Shown here one piece after another: positions 1-5,263 of a DNA stretch of 6,038 nucleotides. Source of the stretch: an uncultured Acidimicrobiaceae bacterium (GTDB taxonomy: Bacteria > Actinomycetota > Acidimicrobiia > Acidimicrobiales > Ilumatobacteraceae). Numbering within the stretch: the first letter of the stretch is position 1; every line of letters begins with the position of its first letter. Both the position numbers and the translations under genes were made by a program. The notes below the pieces were generated by a model that worked only from the letters and a program-made list of their open reading frames with translations, ran no database searches and was not told the DNA's origin. Where the stretch lies: NCBI GenBank assembly GCA_903934195.1, contig CAIZMV010000267.1, positions 1-6,038 of the forward strand, in the 5' to 3' direction.

Positions 1-324
1 ACAGAGTTGCTGCAGAATGCGGTTGACCACGGATTCCCCGAAGGAGACGGCGGCGGCAATGTGGCTGTTCGTCTTCACGTAGAAGAGTCTGAATTGGAAA
101 TTGCCGTCATTGATGATGGCCGTGGAATTCCTGCCGGATTCAAATTGGCCGATGCGAAAGGTCTTGGCTTGTCGATAGTGCGAACCTTGGTCACTACAGA
201 ACTGGCCGGAACAATTGAAATGCGACCTGCACGTGCCGATGAGTTGGCAGAGGTTGAGTTTGCTCCGCGTAGCGGAAATACCGGAACAGTAATTCTGTTG
301 CGAGTGCCCTCACAGAGCGATTGA
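1..324 (+). CDS. pdtaS: Sensor histidine kinase, PdtaS-like, C-terminal ATPase end (5' truncated by window)
   Basis: Only the last 107 codons are in the window; the frame is open from base 1 and ends in TGA at 322-324. The fragment is the ATP-binding (HATPase_c) domain of a histidine kinase. The N box is ELLQNAVDHG at fragment residues 2-11, with Asn6 as the Mg-ATP ligand. The G1 box DDGRGIP is at 38-44 and the G2-like box GLGLSIVRTLV at 54-64. The ELLQNAVDHG form is typical of the HisKA_2/PdtaS class, whose partner is the RNA-binding ANTAR regulator PdtaR. The dimerisation, phospho-His and GAF/PAS sensor domains would lie upstream, outside the window. The neighbouring convergent WhiB1-like gene matches the mycobacterial Rv3220c (pdtaS)/Rv3219 (whiB1) arrangement, which supports the symbol. 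Certain as a histidine-kinase ATPase domain; the PdtaS assignment is an inference from motif style and context. Confidence 0.85.
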   Translation, partial: TELLQNAVDHGFPEGDGGGNVAVRLHVEESELEIAVIDDGRGIPAGFKLADAKGLGLSIVRTLVTTELAGTIEMRPARADELAEVEFAPRSGNTGTVILLRVPSQSD

Positions 325-325
325 T

Positions 326-625
326 TTACAGAGCGCGCTGACTGCGAGCTTGTTGAGCGGCAGTGCGACGCATCTGTCGGCGCTCGTCTTCTGAGTTGCC
401 GCCCCAGATGCCAGTGTCTTGATTTGTTTCAAGTGCAAACTCGAGACACTCAACTGTGACTGGGCATTGGCAACAAACAGATTTTGCTTTTGCGATTTGT
501 AACAAAGCTTGTCCGGTGGTTCCGATTGGAAAAAACAATTCGGGATCTGTATCTCGACACATGGCCTGATCACGCCAGGTGTAATCGGCACTACCAAGAG
601 CGAGAGATGACGCGAGGATCGACAC
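326..625 (-). CDS. whiB1: WhiB-family iron-sulphur transcriptional regulator, WhiB1-like
   Basis: This 99-residue protein carries the complete WhiB signature. The four cluster ligands are Cys23, Cys51, Cys54 and Cys60 (C-X27-C-X2-C-X5-C). The GIWGG turn is at 72-76, followed by a basic tail (RRQMRR and further Arg) for DNA contact. The block CRDTDPELFFPIG closely resembles mycobacterial WhiB1. Family knowledge: these proteins hold a nitric-oxide-sensitive [4Fe-4S] cluster and bind the housekeeping sigma factor to regulate transcription. The start is GTG at 625-623, with GGAA seven bases upstream. It is the only ATG/GTG/TTG in the ~15 codons before the conserved Trp-Arg. An ATG at 718 would give 130 residues but would override the promoter and add a tail unlike the family. 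Oddity: an extra Cys52 sits inside the CxxC pair (CCQC). The stop lies one base from the stop of the convergent kinase gene. Confidence 0.95.
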   Translation of the reverse strand: MSILASSLALGSADYTWRDQAMCRDTDPELFFPIGTTGQALLQIAKAKSVCCQCPVTVECLEFALETNQDTGIWGGNSEDERRQMRRTAAQQARSQRAL

Positions 626-674
626 GTCGGACTTCCTTTGTTTGGGGGCTAGGGCGCTAGGCGCGAAACGGGCT

Positions 675-688
675 GGTAGCGAACTACC
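675..688 (-). other. 5'-end stem-loop with UUCG loop in the whiB leader
   Basis: On the minus strand GGTAG-TTCG-CTACC forms a perfect 5-bp stem closing a UUCG tetraloop (closing pair G-C rather than the most stable C-G). It lies just downstream of the predicted transcription start near 690, so it would sit at or very near the 5' end of the whiB mRNA. It could protect the transcript or be part of a regulatory leader. The role is inference; the inverted repeat is seen directly. Confidence 0.4.
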
Positions 689-696
689 GAGAGTGA

Positions 697-725
697 ACAC
701 TACGAGCCAAGTTGCCAAGTGACAA
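697..725 (-). promoter_or_regulatory. Putative SigA-type promoter of whiB
   Basis: Reading leftward, TTGTCA (725-720, five of six matches to the -35 consensus) is followed by a 17-base spacer and TAGTGT (702-697). The latter fits the TAnnnT -10 pattern common in Actinobacteria. The start of transcription would fall near 690, leaving a leader of about 65 bases before the GTG start at 625. This is a pattern match only, with no experimental support. Confidence 0.55.
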
Positions 726-747
726 TGCAGAAAGCAAAGTTCTCAGG

Positions 748-773
748 TTGTATTTTGAGAGTGCAAATATAAA
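748..773 (+). promoter_or_regulatory. Weak candidate promoter of the phosphodiesterase gene
   Basis: The 168-base gap 626-793 separates divergent genes and has no coding content of its own. On the plus strand TTGTAT (748-753) and TATAAA (768-773) are the best -35/-10-like pair, but the spacer is only 14 bases. The AT-rich stretch 751-775 stands out from its surroundings. A transcript starting near 780 would carry almost no leader before the ATG at 794. AAGG at 780-783, ten bases upstream of the ATG, is a marginal ribosome site. Confidence 0.25.
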
Positions 774-793
774 ACACCGAAGGCGCGAGCAAT

Positions 794-1492
794 ATGACAC
801 AGATTCAGGTAATAGCCCATAGAGGCGCCTCTCGGGCAGAACGGGAAAACACCCTTGCGGCTTTTCGTCGCGCCGGCACAATGGGCGCTGATGCAGTGGA
901 ATTAGACGTTCGTCGTACTAGTGATGGCGCAATGGCTGTGCATCATGACGCAGTGTTGCCTGATGGTCGATTGATTTGTGAAATAACAGCGGTGCAACTT
1001 CCCGATCATGTGCCGCTGCTTCCCGCAGCTCTCGATGCGTGTGAAGGTATGTGGGTAAATATCGAAATCAAGAATCACCCGATTGATGCTGACTTTGACC
1101 CAAGTGATTCATTGGCTGCAACGATTGCAACTCATTTGGCTGAACGAGGCGAAGATCATCGTTGGTTGATTTCTGCATTCAACAGACCAACAGTTGATGC
1201 CATGCGCACTCTGCGCCCAGAAGTACGCACAGCCTGGCTTACTGAAGGTGTGCGCGATGAAGACCTTGAACGTGTTGCACGAGACATGGCGGGGTTTGGC
1301 CACACTGCACTTCACCCATATACGAAGTTCCTGAACGAGCAGTGCATTCAGGTGTTCCATTCCCACGGTCTTCAGGTGAATTCATGGACTATTGATGACC
1401 CGGCCCGTATGGCTGAAGTAATTGGGTGGGGAATAGACGGCATCTGCACGAATGTGCCTGACGTAGCTATTCAGGTGCGCGACGCGCAATAG
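794..1492 (+). CDS. Glycerophosphodiester phosphodiesterase
   Basis: This 232-residue protein of the GDPD/UgpQ TIM-barrel family hydrolyses glycerophosphodiesters to sn-glycerol-3-phosphate and an alcohol using a divalent metal. The opening strand IAHRG carries His9-Arg10. ENT follows at 18-20 and the metal ligands Glu36 and Asp38 lie in VELDVR. The second catalytic His is in the HHD motif at 50-52. The IEIK strand has Glu91 and Lys93. SAFN is at 127-130, a substrate-side Trp at 198, and the closing motif IDGICTNVPD at 214-223. The length is normal for the cytoplasmic bacterial type and there is no signal peptide, so a cytosolic enzyme working on deacylated phospholipids is likely. The ATG at 794 places HRG at the usual distance from the N-terminus. 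The gene is divergent from whiB and convergent with the lipid kinase gene, with two bases between their stops. Confidence 0.93.
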   Translation: MTQIQVIAHRGASRAERENTLAAFRRAGTMGADAVELDVRRTSDGAMAVHHDAVLPDGRLICEITAVQLPDHVPLLPAALDACEGMWVNIEIKNHPIDADFDPSDSLAATIATHLAERGEDHRWLISAFNRPTVDAMRTLRPEVRTAWLTEGVRDEDLERVARDMAGFGHTALHPYTKFLNEQCIQVFHSHGLQVNSWTIDDPARMAEVIGWGIDGICTNVPDVAIQVRDAQ

Positions 1493-1496
1493 TTTT
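1476..1496 (+). terminator. Possible small terminator overlapping the phosphodiesterase stop codon
   Basis: TGCGC (1476-1480), loop GAC, GCGCA (1484-1488) form a GC-rich 5-bp hairpin in the last codons of the phosphodiesterase. It is followed by ATAG and a TTTT run at 1493-1496. The layout resembles a minimal intrinsic terminator for the plus strand, but the stem is short and the T run is offset by four bases. Confidence 0.25.
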
Positions 1497-2412
1497 ACGG
1501 GTGTGACCGCACGAGGCGAATCGCATTTGGCACGAACTCGAATTCAACTTTCTGAATTTCGCCTAGGTAATCGCCATCAAGTTGATACGGGAATGCACGT
1601 GAGTCGCTTGCCACAACATGTTGCACATTGGTACGAATGTCTAGCCATGGGAAGTTCTTAACTCCACCGCCTTGCAAAGCAGAAACGAGAGTGCGAAGCA
1701 TTTGCGTGGTTTTGAGCGAAGTAAAAGTGACGACTGATAATCCGGTTGACAGGCTTGTTGACGGAACAATGTCAAACGGTCGATTACCGAGATACGTATA
1801 CGGATTCGTATTCATGATGATTGAAAAGAAACCCTTGTCGACTGTGTTTCCATCACCAAAATCAAGCGCGAAGTGCGGGCGCTTCTTGTCGTAGTCAAGA
1901 CCCCACGTGCGCAATGCGGCTGCAATGAAGAGTGGGTTGCCTGCGTAACGCTTGAGGCCAGCACGTTGTTCAACGCGACGCACTACCGCAGCGTCGTATC
2001 CGATGCCAGTGTGAAAAGTGAAGAAGCGACCATTCGCACGACCAAGTCCAATTGGCGAGATGTCATTTCGGCCGAGAGCCTCGATGATCAGATCAATTGC
2101 TTCAAGCGCATCGTTCGGCATTCCGAGGGTGCGGGCAAACACATTGGTTGAGCCTCCTGGCAGTACAGCGAGGGCCGTATCTGTGGTTGCAATGCCAGTC
2201 GCTACCTCGTTCAAAGTGCCGTCGCCGCCATATGCCACGACCACATCGATGCCCCTGCGGGCTGCATCCTCAGCAAAACGTGTGGCATGCCCACGGCGGT
2301 TTGTTTCCACTACCTGCACGTCGTGGTGCTGTGAAAGGCGTTCGTGGACCGTGACGGTATTGCGGGCCGTCACTGATGACGCAAAGGAATTGACGATGAG
2401 GAGGATGCGCAA
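1495..2412 (-). CDS. Diacylglycerol kinase family lipid kinase (DAGK catalytic domain)
   Basis: This 305-residue protein has the diacylglycerol-kinase/sphingosine-kinase/YegS fold. The first strand RILLIVNS is at 2-9. The nucleotide-binding loop YGGDGTLNEV is at 61-70 and the second glycine-rich motif LPGGSTNVFAR at 84-94. The C-terminal domain has the LDGDYLG motif around 278-284, equivalent to the conserved Q-x-DG[DE] site. The family phosphorylates diacylglycerol (or a related lipid) to phosphatidic acid with ATP at the inner membrane face; the exact lipid cannot be told here. The start is TTG at 2412-2410. An in-frame TAA at 2421-2419 rules out extension, and no later start preserves the first strand. 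There is no Shine-Dalgarno, but a -10-like element lies just upstream, so the mRNA may be leaderless. Divergent from etfB. Confidence 0.9.
   Translation of the reverse strand: MRILLIVNSFASSVTARNTVTVHERLSQHHDVQVVETNRRGHATRFAEDAARRGIDVVVAYGGDGTLNEVATGIATTDTALAVLPGGSTNVFARTLGMPNDALEAIDLIIEALGRNDISPIGLGRANGRFFTFHTGIGYDAAVVRRVEQRAGLKRYAGNPLFIAAALRTWGLDYDKKRPHFALDFGDGNTVDKGFFSIIMNTNPYTYLGNRPFDIVPSTSLSTGLSVVTFTSLKTTQMLRTLVSALQGGGVKNFPWLDIRTNVQHVVASDSRAFPYQLDGDYLGEIQKVEFEFVPNAIRLVRSHP
1514..1564 (+). other. Nested inverted repeats inside the 3' end of the lipid kinase gene
   Basis: AGGCGAA (1514-1520) pairs with TTCGCCT (1558-1564). Inside the loop AATTCA (1541-1546) pairs with TGAATT (1553-1558), sharing its last base with the outer arm. 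The structure begins about 20 bases past the phosphodiesterase stop on the plus strand. It could help terminate that transcript, but it lacks a T run and the two stems compete for base 1558. Confidence 0.2.
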
Positions 2413-2420
2413 GGCTTTTT

Positions 2421-2449
2421 ACGGTATCAGCGCATGCGACGAGGGTCAC
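2421..2449 (-). promoter_or_regulatory. Putative promoter of the lipid kinase gene, near-leaderless
   Basis: Reading leftward, GTGACC (2449-2444), a 17-base spacer and TACCGT (2426-2421, TAnnnT type) preceded by TG at 2429-2428 form an extended -10 promoter candidate. Transcription would start at about 2414, two bases from the TTG start codon. That agrees with the absence of a ribosome site. The spacer contains the 8-base palindrome CGCATGCG (2431-2438). Confidence 0.35.
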
Positions 2450-2450
2450 G

Positions 2451-2467
2451 CCAAAAGGAAGGTTTGG
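2451..2467. repeat. Inverted repeat between divergent lipid-kinase and etfB promoters
   Basis: CCAAA (2451-2455) and TTTGG (2463-2467) are separated by seven bases, in the centre of the 105-base divergent gap 2413-2517. Position and symmetry would suit a small operator, but a 5-base arm is short and can arise by chance. Confidence 0.2.
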
Positions 2468-2479
2468 AGGGCGCTTGGG

Positions 2480-2509
2480 TTGGGTAACGGGGCTACCTCT
2501 CGGTAACAA
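2480..2509 (+). promoter_or_regulatory. Weak candidate promoter of the etfBA operon
   Basis: TTGGGT (2480-2485), an 18-base spacer and TAACAA (2504-2509) are the best-placed pair before etfB. A start near 2516-2518 would make the ATG at 2518 almost leaderless. The hexamer GGTAAC occurs twice (2483-2488 and 2502-2507), 19 bases apart, as a direct repeat across this element. Matches to consensus are only three of six for each box. Confidence 0.25.
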
Positions 2510-2517
2510 TGGGAGGC

Positions 2518-3294
2518 ATGAATGTGATCGTATGCGTCAAGCAGATTCCCGACCCAGCAGCGCCTGGTGCGCTTGATGGGGCCACTAACACCCTGAAGCG
2601 AGATGGCAAGCTCATCCTCGACGACTCAGACGCTTATGGCGTTGAGATGGCTCTTCAGTTGGTCGACAAGGCAGGCGGTGGCGAAGTAAGCCTCGTCTCC
2701 ATGGCACCAAATAATGAAACCTCTGGTTTGCGTACAGCGCTTGCAATGGGAGCAGCAAAAGGTGTGCTCATTTCTGATCCTGCATTGCAAGGTTCAGATG
2801 CACTCACAACTGCAAAAGTTCTTGCTGCAGCAATCACTCGCCTCGGCGGTGCAGACCTCATCATCGGTGCAACTGAATCATCAGACGGTTACACCGGAAC
2901 AGTGCCAGAACAAATTGCTGAACTGCTTGGTCTTCCTTCAGTCACTTTCGCAAAGAAAGTTTCTGTTGAAGGCGGCGTATTGAAAGTTGATCGTCAGACC
3001 GAAAATGGTTACGACGAAGTGACATGCGCACTGCCAGCACTCATCAGCGTTACTGCTGGTGTTGTTGAGCCTCGCTACCCATCGTTCAAAGGCATCATGG
3101 CTGCAAAGTCAAAGCCAGTTGAAGAAGTAACTGCATCTGACCTTGGCATCACGCCAGTCGGCTGGGCAGGCGCTGGTCAAAAGATCAGCAGCATTGCAGA
3201 AGCCGAAGCTCGTCAGGCCGGAGAAATCATCGAAGACGATGGCGAGACATTTACCAAGATTGTCGGGTTCCTTGAGAACCTGAAGGTCATCTAA
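2518..3294 (+). CDS. etfB: Electron transfer flavoprotein, beta subunit
   Basis: This 258-residue subunit, with EtfA, forms the soluble FAD/AMP-containing ETF heterodimer. It collects electrons from acyl-CoA and related dehydrogenases and passes them to a membrane quinone reductase. The N-terminus reads MNVIVCVKQIPD, as in the family. The AMP-site region ESSDGYTGTVPEQIAELLG is at about 120-138, and the ETF-beta signature VEPRYPSFKGIMAAK at 184-198 includes the partner-recognition loop. Length matches the usual 250-265. Start choice is open. ATG 2518 gives the family N-terminus. ATG 2509 adds MGG. GTG 2524 has the best ribosome-site spacing, with GGAGG at 2512-2516 seven bases upstream, but would cut into the first strand. 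Followed after 25 bases by etfA in the same direction, as one operon. Confidence 0.96.
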   Translation: MNVIVCVKQIPDPAAPGALDGATNTLKRDGKLILDDSDAYGVEMALQLVDKAGGGEVSLVSMAPNNETSGLRTALAMGAAKGVLISDPALQGSDALTTAKVLAAAITRLGGADLIIGATESSDGYTGTVPEQIAELLGLPSVTFAKKVSVEGGVLKVDRQTENGYDEVTCALPALISVTAGVVEPRYPSFKGIMAAKSKPVEEVTASDLGITPVGWAGAGQKISSIAEAEARQAGEIIEDDGETFTKIVGFLENLKVI

Positions 3295-3307
3295 GTCGAA
3301 GTAACGA

Positions 3308-3312
3308 AGAGG
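3308..3312 (+). promoter_or_regulatory. Ribosome binding site of etfA
   Basis: AGAGG lies seven bases before the ATG at 3320, in the 25-base gap after the etfB stop. It is one of the clearest Shine-Dalgarno sites in the window and fixes the etfA start. Confidence 0.7.
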
Positions 3313-3319
3313 AAAAATC

Positions 3320-4282
3320 ATGACACTCAACAACATCTGGGTTTTCGCACAGGTCGCCAATGGCGCACCAACGTCAGCCACACTCGAACTTCTTACTAAG
3401 GCACGTTCGCTTTCATCAAACGTCACCGCAATCATCGGAGGCGACGGCGCATCAGCTGCAGCACTCGGTGAATTCGGTGCAACAAAGGTGTACGCAATCA
3501 ATCACGGTGCGTCACTTCCTGGCGTTGCAATTGCAGCAGCTTTGAAGAGCGTTATCGACGGTGGTGATACTCCTGACCTCATCATGTTCCCTCAGAACTA
3601 CGAAGGTCGCGACGTCATGTCACGTTTGTCGGTCAAGCTTGACAAGACAGTGATTACAAACAACATCGACATCACTGATGGTGGCGACGGCGTCACTGTT
3701 GTTACCCCAATCTTTGGTGGCAACACGCTTGTGTCAACAACATTCACTGGTGCTGGTCCATTCCTTGCTGCATTCCGCCCGAAGTCATTCGTTGCTGAAT
3801 CAGCAGGTGGCGCAGCAGCTGCAGTTACTGCAGTATCTGTTCCTGATCTTGGTGCAGCAGGTGCTGCTCAAGTAACAGCAGTTCATGTTGAAGAAACAAC
3901 TGGTCCAAAACTTGACGAAGCAGACATTGTTGTCTCTGGTGGTCGTGGACTTGGTGAAGCAGCAAGCTATGCAATGGTTGAAGACCTTGCCAAGTTGCTG
4001 AAGGGTGCACCTGGTGCGTCACGCGCAATCGTCGACGCTGGTTGGGTTCCTTACTCATACCAAGTTGGCCAGACCGGAAAAGTTGTGAAGCCAACTATCT
4101 ACCTCGCTGCAGGCATCTCTGGTGCAACACAGCACATGGTGGGTATGAAGGGTTCAAAGAACATCATCGCAATCAACAAAGACAAAGAAGCACCAATTTT
4201 CGGTGTTGCTGACCTCGGAATTGTTGGCGATGTGCACAAGGTTCTTCCAAAGCTCATCGAAGCCCTCAAAGCTCGCGGCTAA
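3320..4282 (+). CDS. etfA: Electron transfer flavoprotein, alpha subunit
   Basis: This 320-residue alpha subunit binds the redox-active FAD. The N-terminal domain (about 1-158) starts NNIWVFAQV and includes the segment FPQNYEGRDVMSRL at 90-103. An Ala-rich linker follows at about 161-187. The C-terminal FAD domain shows SGGRGLG at 206-212, the stretch beginning RAIVDAGW at 235-242 and running through QVGQTGK at 248-254, then AAGISGATQHMVGM at 263-276. AINKDKEAPIF is at 284-294 and ADLGIVGD at 297-304. All these are the standard flavin and adenine contact motifs, and nothing essential is missing. There are no membrane segments; the protein is cytosolic. Its stop TAA (4280-4282) abuts the opposing gene's stop with no spacer, making the palindrome TAATTA. 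Alanine is strongly biased to GCA and serine to TCA, more than in the flanking genes, as in highly expressed genes. Confidence 0.97.
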   Translation: MTLNNIWVFAQVANGAPTSATLELLTKARSLSSNVTAIIGGDGASAAALGEFGATKVYAINHGASLPGVAIAAALKSVIDGGDTPDLIMFPQNYEGRDVMSRLSVKLDKTVITNNIDITDGGDGVTVVTPIFGGNTLVSTTFTGAGPFLAAFRPKSFVAESAGGAAAAVTAVSVPDLGAAGAAQVTAVHVEETTGPKLDEADIVVSGGRGLGEAASYAMVEDLAKLLKGAPGASRAIVDAGWVPYSYQVGQTGKVVKPTIYLAAGISGATQHMVGMKGSKNIIAINKDKEAPIFGVADLGIVGDVHKVLPKLIEALKARG

Positions 4283-5257
4283 TTATTCAACGTCGGTTGC
4301 GCGTAGCGCAATCGCAAGACCCTCTTCTGGGTCTTCAATTACTAGATGAAGCCCCCACCCACCAGTGGGGGCTTTGTCATATGCAAAAGAAGTGAATTCA
4401 AGTGAGTTCACAATGCCGCCGAATTCGTCTGGGTCGCATGGCCAGTCATCTGCCAGCCCCACGAATGTTGCGAGAAACCACCATGCTTCGCCACGGCCAG
4501 TTGCTGCACCGCGGCGTGGTCCGTGGGCACCGCCACTTGCCGCGGTCCATGCCAGCCAACTGAGTGCTTCATAGGGGCTGAGGGATGCTGTGCGGGCGTG
4601 AGATAGGCCTAGAGCGCCAAGAGCCTCTGGTACGCCACCTTCCACAACACATGCGTCTGCGTCGCCGTTCGAGTGTGCTGTCCACGGTTCAACAAGGCGT
4701 CGAAACGCATAGATGGAATCGGGGTCATCGACTGGGTCAGCATCTGAGGTGTCAAGCGAGTCGCGACAGTTGGGAAGATCTGGTGCCGGGAAATCAACGC
4801 CGTCGTCTGAGTAGTTCGCCATCACGTACGGCGGCTCCCAGTGCTGTACTTGCATCGGCACATCAAGCGCAGTCGGTTCATCTATCGACACTCTGTCACC
4901 GCGCATTGCGCGCTCGTGTGCAATCAATGATCTGTCGTGACCGGGCGCAAGATGCTCTTCAAGTTCATCCCATGTGTGATGAACAGAAATTATTTCACTA
5001 ACTGGCCCTGGCATAAACGTGCGAGCAGTGTCATCAAGTGCGCGCACTGCATCTTGTGCAGGAGCCCATAACGCGAGACGGTAATTTGCAAGAGTTGCAA
5101 TAGGCCATAGCTGTCGTCCCGTTGACACTGCGCTGCGTGCTTCGTTGCGAATGCGCACCAATAGTTCCCAATCACGTGCTTGGCAAGTGGAATCAACGAA
5201 CCTAACTAGTTCATCGAGGTCTGCTCGACGAATGAGTGATTCAAGATCTTCTGCCAT
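4283..5257 (-). CDS. Uncharacterised actinobacterial protein, 324 residues
   Basis: I cannot assign a function. It has no signal peptide and no clear membrane segment, and is acidic, so probably cytosolic. The N-terminal part (about 1-125) looks helical, with the segment GRQLWPIATLANYRLAL at 47-63, then HHTWDELEEHL at 93-103 and AHERAMRGD at 113-121. The middle (about 150-200) is Asp/Pro-rich and likely flexible. The C-terminal part (226-324) looks like a conserved domain: EALSWLAWTAASGGAHG at 230-246, a Gly/Arg-rich turn to 256, AWWFLATFVGL at 258-268, then WPCDPDEFGG and an EDPEEGLAIALRATD ending. From memory this C-terminal pattern resembles DUF6183-type actinobacterial proteins, but I could not check. 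The ATG at 5257 has no well-placed ribosome site, but a -10-like box suits a leaderless mRNA. It is the second gene after an SCO1664 homologue, 66 bases downstream. Its last codons double as terminator hairpins for etfA. Confidence 0.85.
   Translation of the reverse strand: MAEDLESLIRRADLDELVRFVDSTCQARDWELLVRIRNEARSAVSTGRQLWPIATLANYRLALWAPAQDAVRALDDTARTFMPGPVSEIISVHHTWDELEEHLAPGHDRSLIAHERAMRGDRVSIDEPTALDVPMQVQHWEPPYVMANYSDDGVDFPAPDLPNCRDSLDTSDADPVDDPDSIYAFRRLVEPWTAHSNGDADACVVEGGVPEALGALGLSHARTASLSPYEALSWLAWTAASGGAHGPRRGAATGRGEAWWFLATFVGLADDWPCDPDEFGGIVNSLEFTSFAYDKAPTGGWGLHLVIEDPEEGLAIALRATDVE
4294..4374 (+). terminator. Three tandem stem-loops after etfA, embedded in the opposing gene
   Basis: Starting 12 bases past the etfA stop there are three consecutive hairpins. 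The first is CGGTTGCGC (4294-4302) with GCGCAATCG (4306-4314), nine pairs including one G-U, loop GTA. The second is AAGACCC (4316-4322) with GGGTCTT (4329-4335), seven perfect pairs, loop of six. The third is AAGCCCCCAC (4349-4358) with GTGGGGGCTT (4365-4374), ten perfect pairs, loop of six, ending in CTTTGT on the plus strand. The third is the strongest and has the best intrinsic-terminator form for etfBA, though its T run is short. All lie in codons 295-322 of the minus-strand gene. Confidence 0.6.
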
Positions 5258-5263
5258 GTATGC

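Noticed and set aside
264..299. Small inverted repeats (TCCGC/GCGGA at 264-276 and AACAG/CTGTT at 285-299) as a whiB terminator
   Set aside because: Arms of only five bases, no T run on the minus strand, and located in conserved kinase coding sequence; not enough to call a terminator.
341..364. Imperfect stem ACTGC/GCAGT as a terminator for the kinase gene
   Set aside because: Five outer pairs with an internal mismatch and no following T run; likely chance within whiB coding sequence.
310..597. A 95-codon minus-strand frame overlapping whiB in another frame
   Set aside because: Same strand and region as the certain WhiB gene but out of frame, with no domain; a shadow.
626..718. N-terminal extension of WhiB to an ATG at 718
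   Set aside because: The added 31 residues do not resemble the family, the segment contains the leader hairpin and the -10 box of a good promoter, and GTG 625 has a properly spaced ribosome site.
2018..2506. A 162-codon open frame on the plus strand
   Set aside because: It lies almost wholly antisense to the well-supported lipid kinase gene, has an Arg/Ser/Pro-rich composition typical of shadow frames and no recognisable domain.
3800..3870. Repetitive GCA/GCT run in etfA as a tandem repeat
   Set aside because: It is the Ala-rich interdomain linker written mostly with GCA codons; no fixed repeat unit.
4585..5001. A 138-codon plus-strand open frame
   Set aside because: Antisense to the uncharacterised 324-residue gene; His/Arg/Gln-rich with no motif and no ribosome site. 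The minus-strand frame has the better protein character and fits the same-strand neighbour.
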